DNA of 64,000 nucleotides from Corythoichthys intestinalis (GCF_030265065.1 NC_080396.1:54639001-54703000); one strand, 5' to 3'. Shown: positions 37,601 to 48,038, counted from the stretch's first letter. Notes: generated from the letters alone by a model not told the origin. Translations and numbers: made by a program.

Positions 37601-37999
37601 GCTGAATTACATTTCCTTGCTTATTCAACATTCTCTCCCACTCTTTCCTTTAGAAAAAAACATGCTTGAATGAATGTCATTTTTTCCCTCTGTGGAAAAT
37701 CGGATTTGAAATGTTAAATAACAGAAATCTGGTTGTTTCCACAGAGGCACACAGAATTCAACTTTACCACAAGAGATCAAATTTAAGCTTTTTGGCCCAC
37801 CGCACACCAAGCGGCAGCTGGAGCGAGCATGCATGTAAACAAATGAAACCACCATTCACAACTACACTTGCTGCACCTGCATCCACACACAACTCGCACT
37901 AGTGCAACCTTCACGGGGGGGGGCACTTACCCAAAATAAGAAGTTGAACACGAACAGAAGATACTTCACACATTTCATCCCACCTTCCACTTTCCCCAT
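24042..37999 (-). CDS. tspan2: Tetraspanin-2, eight coding exons
   Basis: Four-pass membrane protein that organises tetraspanin-rich plasma membrane domains; mammalian TSPAN2 is known from oligodendrocytes and smooth muscle. Coding exons, minus strand: 37931-37999, 30481-30583, 25292-25389, 25143-25217, 24979-25062, 24672-24728, 24194-24277, 24042-24107. They sum to 636 bases, 211 aa, all in phase with GT-AG introns. Membrane spans lie at about 12-36, 54-78, 86-110 and 177-202. The large outer loop has the tetraspanin CCG at 146-148 and further cysteines at 154 and 164. [19 protein letters not shown] and the C-terminus [17 protein letters not shown] match TSPAN2 better than CD9 or CD81. The loop is about ten residues shorter than in mammals. 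Intron 1 is 7.3 kb and intron 2 is 5.1 kb; both are loaded with transposons. It converges on the glutamate carrier and lies downstream of ngf on the same strand. Confidence 0.92.
24527..24562 (-). repeat. Short fragment of an L2-type LINE tail
   Basis: The minus strand reads CAACCCTCATGAGGATAAAG, the usual 3' tail motif (GACCCT.GTGAGGATAAGCGG) of fish L2-type repeats; compare the clear copy at 47110-47190. It lies in the last-but-one intron region of tspan2. Confidence 0.4.
25655..25687. repeat. Poly(A) run of about 33 bases
   Basis: Pure A tract in intron 2 of tspan2. Confidence 0.95.
26471..26568. repeat. AAAC tetranucleotide microsatellite
   Basis: About 24 AAAC units in intron 2 of tspan2. 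Because the unit is four bases long it stays open in several frames on both strands (Asn-Lys-Gln-Thr and Val-Cys-Leu-Phe repeats). These frames are not genes. Confidence 0.95.
26769..28518. mobile_element. Kolobok-like TTAA transposon remnant with THAP-type piece, intron 2 of tspan2
   Basis: TTAA lies at 26765-26768 and 28519-28522. The tips are AGTGCCTACGATAGCA and, inverted, AGTGCCTGTGACAGCA. Near 27010-27200 on + a frame resembles a THAP zinc finger: [19 protein letters not shown], then RGDWLKQVN. It has no complete C2CH set. TTAA duplication plus a THAP domain is the known combination of the Kolobok superfamily. The rest is GC-rich and non-coding and includes two tandem copies of a ~190-base unit (27527-27724 and 27725-27908). 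Length about 1.75 kb; the catalytic domain is absent. Confidence 0.6.
27527..27908. repeat. Two tandem copies of a GC-rich ~190-bp unit
   Basis: Each copy starts GGCRGTCATTCTCCAG and contains CTGCCCGCGGCAGGG, a CGACGAGCTG-like box and ATTTTTCGTTTTCGAA. The copies differ by small deletions. Also nearby, TCCTCTTCGCGTGCCCGG recurs about 107 bases apart (27332 and 27439). These are internal to the Kolobok-like element. Confidence 0.8.
29751..29973. mobile_element. Short hAT MITE (223 bp) with exact 8-bp duplication
   Basis: Tips CAGGGATGTCCAAACC and, inverted, CAGTGGTGTCCAAACTG. GGTTAAAC lies on both sides (29743-29750 and 29974-29981). It is the same family as the outer element at 32872-33946. 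A 195-codon frame across it is chance. Confidence 0.8.
30274..30296. repeat. Poly(A) run
   Basis: A run of about 20 bases just upstream of tspan2 exon 2 (in the intron on the gene's downstream side). Confidence 0.9.
30992..31980 (+). mobile_element. Fold-back Tc1-like element with ~340-bp inverted arms, intron 1 of tspan2
   Basis: The left arm (30992-31334) runs from the CAGTGTATCA tip to the start of the broken transposase. The right arm (31641-31980) is the inverted copy of that whole stretch, including the same coding start (CTTCAATCTCTGCAGCAATG). The middle keeps [33 protein letters not shown] and PTIKHGGG before being cut by a C run (31624-31640). So the right half of the transposon was replaced by an inverted copy of its left half. 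Confidence 0.8.
32872..33946. mobile_element. hAT MITE split by a second hAT-like element
   Basis: Outer tips CAGGGGTGTCAAACC and GGTTTGACACCCCTG are exact inverses. The flanks are CTTTAAAT (32864-32871) and ATTTAAAT (33947-33954), seven of eight equal. Without the insertion it would be about 240 bases, like its relative at 29751-29973. Confidence 0.8.
32952..33783. mobile_element. hAT-like non-autonomous element, copy B, nested
   Basis: Tips CAAGGGTAGCTTTGG and, inverted, CAAGGGCGTAGGTTTGC. Flanks AGTTCAAC (32944-32951) and AGTTCCAC (33784-33791), one mismatch. Same family as 7059-8017 and 56542-57525. Confidence 0.78.
33955..35110. other. Intron 1 of tspan2, no clear feature
   Basis: A C-rich stretch at 34130-34340 gives a proline-rich open frame, 34134-34559, with no family resemblance. 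I see no gene or repeat with defined ends. Confidence 0.35.
35111..36240. repeat. Possible old hAT-type repeat, boundaries unclear
   Basis: CAGTGCTTCTCAATTATTTT at 35113 resembles the tip of a hAT family, and the GC-rich block 35820-36080 looks like the inside of a transposon. I cannot find the matching right tip. Confidence 0.25.
36242..36420. repeat. Common fish interspersed repeat fragment
   Basis: GGCAAGGCAAATTTATTTGT followed by CAACACAAGGCAATTCAAAG is a widely dispersed fish repeat motif. The class is not decided here. Confidence 0.45.
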
Positions 38000-38240
38000 G
38001 TTAGCCGGTTTTACTTTTTTCCACACAGTATGACCTGAGAGAGGGCTGATTGAGCTGGATGACAAGGATAGTCACGACAGTCCAGTCAAAACACTTGTGC
38101 ATCAAGAAGCGATGTCATGGTAGCCACCCTCTTTCTCTTCCTCCCCCTCACACCCACTTCTTTCCAGACCGCCCCCTTCTATAGTGCAGAGGGAGGGAGT
38201 GCTCCAGGGGCGGAGGGGGGACTGCAATGTGGATTTGGCA
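38000..38240 (-). promoter_or_regulatory. Probable 5' leader and promoter region of tspan2
   Basis: Directly upstream of the start codon. A C/G-rich block on the minus strand includes GGGGGCGG near 38170 and a weak TATA-like ACTATAGAAG near 38178. Transcription is inferred to begin between about 38040 and 38160. Confidence 0.35.
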
Positions 38241-40756
38241 AACGTTCACAAAGGAGTGGAACAAAATGCTCTCCCTTTCATTTTTTTCAATACACTTTAA
38301 TAGATTGTAGCTAAAGCTGCAATTATTATTAGACTTTTCAAACAAATGTGACTGGAACAAGTTAAAAAACAACATAACAACAACAAAACTTTCTTTTTTT
38401 CTGATAAGAAAATCATTTTGTGAATGTCCTTGTGTCCTGTATGCTCATGCATAATATAAGTATGCTAAATAGCCTTCTTAATGGTTGAAGCGCTTCAGCT
38501 CTTTTCAAAAGAGTAAATCATCCAACCATTAATAAAACATGAAAGTACAAAGGAACACTGTCAAAAGAATGGATCTTATACGGCAGTCATTTGCATTAAA
38601 ATATAACCATAGTGATGGTCATTTTCGTTGACAGTACAACAATGACAAAACTGTGAGTTATTACAGAAATTCTTTTTTTTCTTTGTTTAAAAAATTAATC
38701 AACGTTTTTCTTCTCCCTCGCACATAAAGCTAAATTTTAAAAGTAGGATCTGTATTACTCCAAATAATCTGCACTAGCAGGTCTAACATAAATATCACCC
38801 TGAGGAAACAAACAGCAGTTCATCTTATCGCTCCGAGAAATGTGGCCATGCTCTGAAAATGTCCTTGTAGAGGAACAAAGCCAAGCTGAACCATGTAGGA
38901 GAGGGGGAGTCAGACAAAAATAGGTGATGCTTGTTGTGTGTGTACAATCATGGACAGGCAGCTTTCTAAATGGTGAGTCAACTCACATCTCAACCTCCTG
39001 AAATTCTCAGATTAGCTTTCATACAAGACAGTGGGAAGACAACAAAACAATAAGCTCTACCCCGGACCTTGACCAGATTACTTCCAAAAATGGAAACACT
39101 GACAAGCGTGAGGACAAGCTTGTGATTTGTTTATGCGCACTTCCAAAAAGCATACTCTATGCAGATTATAAACTCTGTATGAAGTCATTAGCCATGTCCC
39201 TTTCCAGCTCAGCCATGCTGTGGTGGTGATTTGAGTAAAACCTGCCACCTCCAAACAGTGCTGCACAGGATGAGGGGCCAAAGGTCGCCATCAATTCTGG
39301 TCTCCAGTCACATTTCACAGTTTGTTGATCCTGTTGCCCTTGACTCTATGTAAATGTAAGGCCACATTTTTTGCTATACTTCAAAATGGGATGGGAGCAG
39401 CAATAGTGTTTTTCCTCATCTGTTACCAACAACCTTTTCCTCTGAGGTCACTGCTGATGACAAACAATGCTTGACAGTGTTGATGGGGCGGTGGCCTGGC
39501 TAAAGTAACATCAATATATTAACGCCCATATTTCACTGTTGTAGTGTTATATTTGTGGTTAGGTCACATGAACATGCCCTTTTAAATATACAGTAGAGCT
39601 GTCATTTGTTTGGGTTTAAAATGAGGTGAGACCCACATTTGCAGATATACAGCCCCATCTGCTGGTGTTAATGCAGAGATGCAGATTTTAAAATTTAACA
39701 GAAATATTAACATCATGCACGCAGAAAAATACAGAAATGAATGGGAAAAAGGCTTCAAAAACCTTCAGCACTATCAGTGTAGTTGATCCCTAAGTCAGTA
39801 AAAAGCTAGAGATACCCCATTTCGTCTTTCTCTTTCAGCTTTCACCCCCCCCCCAAAAAAAAAAAAAAAAAAAATGGTGATAATGTGAGTAGATGTGAAT
39901 ATCTGAAGGTTCGCATGGCGTTTTTATAAATTTTGACACTGTTTCAAACAATATCAACATACCTAGCTAGCTGTTGTGTCTTCCTGTGTACGAATTGGAC
40001 TGAAAAGGGGTTGGAATTTTTTTCCATCACAAAAGAAACAAGCTTTTCAACATAAAAAAAAAAAAAAAATAAATAAATAAATAAATAAATAAATAAATTA
40101 AAAATATATATATATATTATTTTAATTATTATTATATATAATAATTATAGATGATTCAATATGTAATTGATCTTTAATTATTTTAGTAGTATTGGTTTAT
40201 CCATTGCGACGGCTGTGCACCAAATGAATATTGTACAATGTATATTGAGCGTGAATGTCAAAGTGTCAATGTTATTGAGACCTATTGCTATTGATGTAAA
40301 AGTCTGTGCTTATATAGATCCCTTAACAGCATGAAAATGAGACGGGCACAGCCTTTATACTTCGAGCGGCTTGGTCATTAAAATACCAATAATGACTAAA
40401 ACGTATTAATTTTTTTAAATGGTTCAGAAGGTTTGACGGACGCTGTTCAGGTAGTTATGAACTGCACCACACCTGTCCATGGAGCTTGCATATGTGTCTG
40501 CCTCCACCGCAATCAGTAACACCTTAATTGTGTTAGGCCTGTGAGCTACCATGTGACGAAACTTTGACTAGCTAGCTTTGATGAGGTGTGAATGCAAAGC
40601 CACTTTCAACCGCTGATTTTGTCATACTAGTATGTGCCATTCTTTTCTTCTAAGAGGCAGTCTCTTGTTCGCTGGAACAACCAGATTGGCTTATAGTGGT
40701 CTACCTTTTATCTAAGTGCCTCTTTCACATCTTTATAATTCCTTGTGGTGCATTTC
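38241..40756. other. Intergenic, no supported gene
   Basis: AT-rich single-copy-looking sequence between tspan2 and a palindromic repeat. It holds an A run at 39853-39873, an AAAT array at 40066-40100 followed by AT repeats to 40145, and short chance frames. Confidence 0.45.
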
Positions 40757-41105
40757 TCATCAGTCTGAAACACTCAAGCACTAAATCTATTTACACCTTA
40801 ATGCACTGTATTTTTTGGACGATAAGGCGCATTATCAATAAACGAGTTATTCACATAGATAGAGTGGTATGAAAAAGTATCTTAACCTTTTGGAATTTCT
40901 CACATTTCTGCATAAAATCACCATCAAATGTGATCTGATCTTTGTCAAAATCATACAGATGAAAAAACAATGTCTGCTTTAACAAAAACCACCCACACTT
41001 TTATAGCTTTTCATATTTTAAGAAGGATAGTATGCAAACAATGACAGAAGGGGGACAACAAGTAAGTTAACCCTCTGCCTAAGGAGACTTTACCAATCTT
41101 TTACC

Positions 41106-41626
41106 TGTCAGACCGGGATGACGAGGCGGACTCAGCTGCGGAGGTTCAGGCAAAAACTTTTATTTTGAAAACAGGTTCTTCCGCTGACATGCGGGAATGA
41201 GAAAAATGTACAAACAAAAAACTCTCCAATGGAGGAATAAGTCAAAGCAACCACGATCAGGGTTCAAACAAAAAAGCACTCCATAAGGGAGGAAAGGCAA
41301 AAACACAAAACGCTCCTAATGGAGGAAAAAGCCAAGATAGCGAAGATAAAAAAAAATTCAAACACAAAGCGCTCCAATGGAGGATAACATTCAGTAGAAC
41401 TATAATAGACTATGACGGTAGGCTATGACGAGAGGCTGACGTGACTGACCTTGGACGAAAGACACTTCTGCACAAGACAAGGGAAACTAAGGCAATATAT
41501 ACATACAGGGGTTAATTGGGAGCAGGTGGAGACAATAGGTGATTAGGTGACCAGAGGAAGGGCAAGTACGCAGACACAAGGAGGGTGAAGCCTTCAAAAT
41601 AAAACAGGATATGACATGGCATGACA
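41106..41626 (-). mobile_element. Solo LTR (521 bp) inside the Tc1-like element
   Basis: Begins TGTCA and ends TGACA, with the direct five-base duplication TTACC on both sides (41101-41105 and 41627-41631). On the minus strand a TATATA motif near 41500 and an AATAAA near 41160, about 55 bases before the end, give the LTR orientation. No internal region remains, so it is the product of LTR-LTR recombination. The retroelement family is not decided; a gypsy-like or ERV-like source is possible. It is younger than the Tc1 copy it interrupts. Confidence 0.75.
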
Positions 41627-41730
41627 TTACCAAACAATTTAAGTCAGGTGTGTGCCCAATCACTGAAATTTGTTTAAAGCTTCCCTGCCCACTATAAAAC
41701 ACACATGAGTAGCATTGTCTGATGTGCATC

Positions 41731-42767
41731 ATGGCTCGGTCAAAAGAGCCGTCTGAAGAACTGCGATTAAGGATTGTTGATTCGTATAAAGCTTGGAGAG
41801 GATACAAAACTATCTCTAAAAGTCTGGATGTTCATCAATCGACAGTCAGAGAAGTTGTCTACAAATGGAGAGAGTTTGGCACTGTTGCTTCTCTCCCATC
41901 GAGTGGCCGTCCACCAAAGAGGACGCCAACAGCTCAGCGCAGAATACTCAGAGAGGTAAATAAGAGCCCAAGAGTGTCTGCTAAAGACTTACAGAAAGCA
42001 CTGGCACAGTCCAATATCTCTGTGCACACATCAACTATTTGTAAAACTATGGTCAAGAATGGTCTTCATGGGAGGACTCCACGGAGGAAGCCACTGCTGT
42101 CTAAAAAACATTGTTGCTTGTTTATTTTTCACAAAAAGACACTTGGACACTCCACAGAAGTTTTGGCTGAACATTTTGTGGACTGATGAAACCAAAGTTG
42201 AATTGTTTGCAAGCAGCACACACAACGTCATGCGTGGAGGAAAAATGGAACAGCTCACCAACATCAACACCTCATCCCCACCGTGAAGCATGGTGGAGGG
42301 AGCATCATAATCTGGGACTATTTTGATGCCTCAGGGCCTGGACAACTTGCAACCATTAATGGAAGAATGAATTCAAATGTTTATCAGGATGTTTGGCAGG
42401 AAACCTGATGCCGTCTGTCAGACAGTTGAAGCTAAAAAGATGATGGATGCTGCAGCAAAACAATGATCCAAAACACAGAAGTAAATGAACTTCAGAATGG
42501 GTTCAGAAGAACAAAATACACGTTCTGGAGTGGCCAAGTCAAAGTCCAGACTTGAACCCCATTGAGATACTGTGGCATTACCGAAAGACAGCGACTGATG
42601 TCAGACATCCCAGGAATCTGACTGGACTACAGCAGTTTTGTAGAGAAGAATGGGCCAAGAATAGTCCTGATTGATGTGCCAGACTGATCTGCAGCTACAG
42701 GAAGCATCTGGTTAAAGTTCTTACTGCTAAAGGGGGACGGAGGGCACACAATATTAAATGTGATGAT
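41731..42767 (+). pseudogene. Broken Tc1-like transposase
   Basis: Starts MARSKEPSEELRLRIVDSYK at 41731 with a paired helix-turn-helix (TISKSLDVHQSTVREVVYKW) and GRPPKRT. It is readable to KPLLSKK near 42108, where the frame shifts. The LWTDETKVELF motif with the first Asp is in the next frame near 42175, followed by [11 protein letters not shown]. The region of the second Asp and the catalytic Glu (near 42455-42575) is scattered over frames. Several frameshifts and stops make it inactive. Confidence 0.83.
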
Positions 42768-43085
42768 TCACTTATTTATTTCTCCCTGCTGTCATTGTTT
42801 ACATACTATCCTCATTAAAATATGAAAAACTATAAATGTTTGGGTGGTTCTAATTAAAGCAGATACTGTTTTTTTCATCTGTGTGATTTTGACAAAGACC
42901 AGATCATGTTTGATAGTGGTTTTATGCAGAAATGTCAGATATTGCAAAAGGTTCAGATACATTTTCATACCACTGTATGTATGAAAATAACTCGTTCATT
43001 GATAGTGTACTTTATAGTCCATAAAATACAGTGCATTAATGTGTAAATAGATTTCGTGCTTTAGTGTTTTGGACTGGTCGCATTA

Positions 43086-43697
43086 GGGCATCAATGTATT
43101 ACATTTCTCAATTTTCTTTTCATTATTTTATTATTTATTCCTTCATTTATTGTTATTTTTCTTATTTTATTCATTATTTTGATGGTGCCTCTTGAACACT
43201 TTACTGGAGCACTATAATATATACAGCAGAAAATATTCACCTGTGAAATATTATCTGTGTGTATTATCTCAGGAGATCTTTGTGTAATTTTAGACTCAGT
43301 CAATAATGCCAGTTAACACTTCTTTTTTTGTATAAATCAAGGCTATTGGATGTTCCCTTCCTGATATTTTTCAATGACTATATCCATCATAGAATTGTTC
43401 TCTGCATGGCCTGCATGTAGCATAAAACAGTGCTTCATCATTACAATTGCACGCAAGGAATGCTTCAACTGTGAGTAATGATTATTTCTAAGGTCTTTTC
43501 TGCACTTCAGCATGCCATAACTAGTGACAGTGCTTCTGTGCCAAATGAGTCCTCTGGATGCTTGAAAAGTTATATCAGATTCAACGTTATTTCACATCAT
43601 TGTTGCACAGTTTTTATTGCCTGAAACTACAGTAGTTTGGACATACGTACATTAGGTGTTATAGTCTAATCTTGAGTCATCTTGTCTGGTAACATCT
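43086..43697. other. Intergenic, nothing recognised
   Basis: AT-rich; no gene, repeat ends or RNA seen. Confidence 0.4.
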
Positions 43698-43702
43698 CTC
43701 TC

Positions 43703-44043
43703 TGTCATGTACGAGACGGAGGACCCAGTTGCATATCGCAGACACAGGATTTTATTGATTTTGACAGGCAAAGGAAACAATCAGGTCAAGCAGTAATGGC
43801 TAGTTGGCATGCATACATATGCTGATTCGCTGACGACCTGACACTGAATGTTGTCTGTTTCAGGCTTATATAGTGTTCTCAGTTGTTCTTTGTGACGTAA
43901 TAAAGGGTACACAGGACATGTGACGAAAGCCTTGTGATGCATGAGTGTGATGCAATATGCTGAAACATTAATAGCTGCAATGCTGCAACATTAATACATG
44001 CAATATGATGAAACATTAATAGCTGAAACATTAATACATGACA
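43703..44043 (-). mobile_element. Solo LTR (341 bp), second family
   Basis: Begins TGTCATGTA and ends TACATGACA, flanked by the direct duplication CTCTC (43698-43702 and 44044-44048). On the minus strand CTATATAAGCC near 43870 is a TATA box, and AATAAA near 43752 lies about 50 bases before the LTR end. The sequence differs from the LTR at 41106-41626. No internal region remains. Confidence 0.75.
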
Positions 44044-44522
44044 CTCTCACGTCATTCTTTGGAGGTTTCGTGCTCCTTCAACGTTGTGGGCACTGGTTAT
44101 TTACTACTGGTTATAAGTTATTTATAGACAAATAATAATTTAATTAATTAAAAATAATTAAAATAATTATGCAATTTTATATCTTCCTCAGTAAAAATGA
44201 GCCATCTTTGAAGCAGCTTGTCAACACCAGACCTATTTTTGTTAAATTCATCTAGAAATGAGCATTGTGTAGTACCCAATATATGATTCAAAGCTCAATA
44301 TTTACAACTCTTTTTAGGGTTGAAATCTCAACATTTGGGGAAAACTTAAACTGCAGACGTACACAGTACTGTAATTTCCGCATTGTAATAGCATGGACCC
44401 TCATGATAAGAGCACAATATGTTCCACAACCAAGCTCGCAACGTTAATGTGCTTGTATCATGAAGTGATTTTCTCCATGGGAAATAACTGAATTCAAGTT
44501 AATGTGTGCAACACTTCCTATG

Positions 44523-45197
44523 CATACGCGGAGTTTAAGGGGGGCCAGGGAGGCATGGACCGCCCTGGTGACCAAAAAGTGTCATTGCATGTAATTGACT
44601 TTCCTATATATGATTTTGAAATTAAGAGTTTTCCAGTAAAATATTGTCTAAAAGTTGTAAAGCAATAAAACAAACAACAAAAATGAATAAAACGAACAAT
44701 AAAATATTTTTATAACGGTTCAAAATTGTTTTTTGAACAGATCATGTGACTAGCACCTTAGACGGTCATTTTCTTTGCCTAGCCAAAACCACTTGAGGGA
44801 TATCTAATTTTTTAAAACCTAAGCTTTCAAAAGCGACAAAAACTACTGAGCAAGAACCAAGGTTTGAAAATGTGGACCATGAAACACCAGAGAGCCCTGC
44901 TAAAATAGTGAGTGGAGTTTAAATTTGCCCCAATAAAGACACTAATTGTACAACAGAGCCACCACCGGCGTGCGTACCATATTCAATGGATGACGATCTT
45001 GGTGAAAATGATAGCGGTCCTAGGCAGCCTGATTTAGAATTCCCCTCAAAAAATATGGGGAACAAAAAAAAAAAAACGCTAATTGTCAACTTATTATTAT
45101 TATAAATAATCTTATAAGTTAATTTTATTGCTGACACTGCGCTTCGTGGTCATCAACATGTGACCCCCCTTGCCCCAAAAGTCAAACTCCGCCTATG
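44523..45197. mobile_element. hAT-like MITE, exact 8-bp duplication
   Basis: Tips CATACGCGGAGTTTAAG and, inverted, CATAGGCGGAGTTTGAC. TTCCTATG lies on both sides (44515-44522 and 45198-45205). A longer, interrupted copy lies at 61048-62096. Internal sequence such as AGATCATGTGACTAGCACCT is shared. Confidence 0.8.
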
Positions 45198-45574
45198 TTC
45201 CTATGACCCCCAATGCTATGCCGAATTAATAATTCAAGGGATAATTTTGAGGCTAAATAATCTGACAAATAAAGAAAAGTATAAAAAAAACATTGTTATT
45301 GAAATAAAAACACTTACCATGAGGGCGGAAGTCCGGTGACGTAACGAATATGCAAGCCAATCGAGAAGGAGGAGAGAGAGAACAGGCAGCCATACATACA
45401 CCGTAGCATTAGAGCATAACATAAACAAAACATTTTTGGTGTAATTAAACTGGGCAACATGATTAATGTTCACTTGTAAGCCCAAATGATTCAGATGCAC
45501 TTTGATACAAAGTTCTATCACCGGAGGCAATAAGGTTGAGCAGCAGATGAGCAGATGGGGGATTCTGCTCATGT

Positions 45575-45812
45575 GTGATGCCGGTATGCTCCCATGTCTG
45601 CCTCACAGTTCTGAGATCAGGGTTCAATCCCATGCTCTGGCTTTTCTGTGTTGAGTTAGCATGTTATTCCCTTTCCTGTGTGGGATTTCTCGGGATTCTC
45701 CAGTTTCCTCCCACATCCCCAAAACATACAACGTAGGCTGATTGAACACTGTAAATTATCAATGCATGTCATGGGTGCATGTATGAATAGTTGTCTGTCT
45801 GTAGGTGCTTTT
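45575..45812 (+). repeat. L2-type LINE 3' part, first half
   Basis: Contains the typical run CTGCCTCACAGTTCTGAGAT, TCCAGTTTCCTCCCACATCC and CCCAAAACATACAACGTAGG. This is the 3' portion of the fish L2/Maui-type repeat. It breaks near 45812 and resumes at 47076. Confidence 0.6.
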
Positions 45813-46029
45813 TGGTTACACTGGTGTAGAGATTTGGAACAAATTAGATCCTGCAGTGACCAGCTCAGGGTCATTGGCTGTTTTTAAGAGGAGGTATAAA
45901 CAAATTTTATTAAACAATTATGTTGATGACTCAATCTAACTCTTGGTCATGATAAGAACTGTTCAAAAGGAAAATAAATGGGTGACAACTCAAACCTGTA
46001 AACAAAACCAAGTGTACCCAAAACAAAGG

Positions 46030-46062
<33 letters not shown>

Positions 46063-47075
46063 GAAAATAACTCAAAGCTAATGCAAACAGAACTCAACCA
46101 GACATCAAAAGGACAGATAATCATTTGGCTCTGTAAGTGTACAGACAGTTGACTTTTAATAGTAGTATTGTGACATTCTGTAAAGACATGGAACTGGTCA
46201 ATTGGTCACTGAGTGCCCTGGACAAGATCTTCTCTACAATGCGATCAGAACCCGGACAACGTGCCTGCCCGGGAAACACTTTCAAGTCTGTGTATATGTA
46301 GGATAGCTGGGGAAAATGGCTGCTTCTGTGTCTTACCACACTCGAAGTTGAAGACATCTTTTTGTTGACTGCTGGCTGCGATTCTTCTGCAGGGGCTTGG
46401 AGCCCACTTGATTCGTCGGACCATCATTAAAGTGTTGGAAAGCCAAACGAGATCAGTGGAATTGGACACTACTGCGGCCAGCGCTATCGCCGGAGTGCAT
46501 GCCAGCCTCAACAAGACCAGTGATGACATATTACTGGTGCAGAATGACCTGGCGGGATCCAACACTGCCACAACAAGAATGGTAATGAAAATTACTACGG
46601 AGCTGCGCAACCTGGAGATGAATGTTAATCGGAATGCAGCAAGGAATGTAAACCGCGACGAGGATTAAATCGACGAAAGGGGGTGGCGGACACGGCCTGC
46701 CATCGGTCCTCAGCTATTCCCTATCTTCTGGATCGAATCAACTGAATGAATTATGAACTAATCTACTGGATTTAATCAACATAACGAGCACATCGCGCGA
46801 TCGACAAGGACTATTGGGAAAATGAACAATCAAGGGGAGGGAAAAAAAAAACAAAAAACAAAAAAAAAAAACCTTGTCATCTCTACACAATCTGGAATAT
46901 CAAAAATTGTTATTCGATAATTTCTGCATCCTATGGTATACTGGGGGCGGGACTCAATAAGCTTCGGCTTCTCCCGTCTGCCCTTTTCTTATCGGGTTGA
47001 ATTAAATGTAAACACATATGACTGTGTATGTTTGTTTGGATTTGTCATGCCTGAAGGGAAAATAAAGAAAGAAAG
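45813..47075 (+). mobile_element. Insertion of about 1.26 kb in the L2-type repeat, probably a non-LTR retrotransposon
   Basis: The last part (GGCTTCTCCCGTCTGCCCTT, then ...CATGCCTGAAGGGAAAATAAAG) resembles a poly(A)-signal-bearing 3' end of a fish LINE, ending in AAAGAAAGAAAG. It also carries an A run at 46038-46061. An 86-codon frame, 46408-46668 (LDTTAASAIAGVHASLNKTS), is clearly structured coding sequence of a repeat but I cannot name its domain. It is shortened relative to any complete element. Confidence 0.4.
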
Positions 47076-47205
47076 ATTGGCTGGCAACAATTCAGGGAGC
47101 ATCCCATCTGCTGCCCAAAGTTAGCTCGGATAGACTCCAGCATCCCCGCGACCCTCGTGAGGATAAGCGGCAAGGAAGATGAATGAATGAATATCCCACC
47201 TGTCT
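47076..47205 (+). repeat. L2-type LINE 3' tail, second half
   Basis: GATTGGCTGGCAACAATTCA, TTAGCTCGGATAGACTCCAG and CGACCCTCGTGAGGATAAGC are the standard tail, ending in a GAATGAATGA simple repeat. Confidence 0.7.
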
Positions 47206-48038
47206 TACCTGCAATGACTGATCAGTAAGGTGACCAAATGTCCTCTTTCTCCAGGACATTTTGTTCATGCTTCATGCCCTGTCTGATGTGTCCAGGTGTT
47301 TTTTTTTTTTTTTTAACTTTTAAATTAATTAAAGATCATGCCTGTTTTTCCTTTGGGGTGTGTGCAAGATAAATTACCAAGAAACATAAGTTATATAGCC
47401 TGCAGCACTAATCAGGATTTGGAAACAACAAACAAATGTGGTAACGGTTTCTTGTTATAATTGTGTGGAAAACATCTCTCTTCAGTTGGACAGAAAATAA
47501 ACTGATGCTTACATATTTCAATATCCTCAGGTTTGGAATTTTTCTTGCAAGTGTGCTCTTTCGTTACTTCTCTTGGTCAGTTGTTGTGTTGTTTTTGATT
47601 GCCTTGTCTTTTGCGACAGGCATCTTAAAAATTCCTATTCCCTTTGATCGTCAGCACTGCAGCCAAGGACGGAGAGTTGGCTATTGGCATTCACTTCTTC
47701 AGACACTATTTCAGTTAGATTATTTCTAAATCATCTACAACAAAGAATAATCTCATGCAAAATCGAAGTACTGTATGTCTAGTGGCTGCCTGCCATCTAT
47801 GCATCTGTCACGTCACACACCATAAACCAAAACAAAAGAATTCCTCCTTTAAAGTCCCCCAGGAAATGGAACTGTGCAGGCTATAGGGAATGCTTGGCTA
47901 AAAACAAGAAAAAATCCAAACAATGCATTGTGGTATCAGTGCAGTGCGGAAGAATCACGTTATTCATAGTGCACATTTCTTAAATCATGTTTAATTTAAA
48001 GAATATCTCGGATATATTGTTGTTAGTTAATGTTATTT
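47206..48038. other. Intergenic, no supported gene
   Basis: Contains a T run at 47300-47315 and short frames without family resemblance. CAGTAAGGTGACCAAATGTC at 47222 may be a repeat tip. Confidence 0.35.

Larger units (their letters stand above)
40862..42975 (+). mobile_element. Tc1-like transposon carrying a solo LTR
   Basis: Tips GAGTGGTATGAAAAAGTATC and, inverted, CAGTGGTATGAAAATGTATC, with TA on both sides (40860-40861, 42976-42977). Removing the LTR and its duplicated five bases leaves about 1588 bases, the normal size. The decayed transposase is on +. Confidence 0.88.
40757..43085. repeat. Large palindrome: ~100-bp inverted arms around a Tc1-like element
   Basis: The left arm 40757-40861 and right arm 42976-43085 are imperfect inverses: CTAAATCTATTTACACCTTA against TAATGTGTAAATAGATTTCG, then TGCACTGTATTTTTTGGACG against TAGTCCATAAAATACAGTGC, then ATAAACGAGTTATT against AATAACTCGTTCAT. 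The core is a palindromic MITE of the GGACTATAAGGCGC type, and the Tc1-like element jumped into its centre. Confidence 0.75.

Noticed and set aside
24042-37999. CD9 or CD81 as the tetraspanin
   Set aside because: The C-terminus ([11 protein letters not shown]) and location beside ngf fit TSPAN2.
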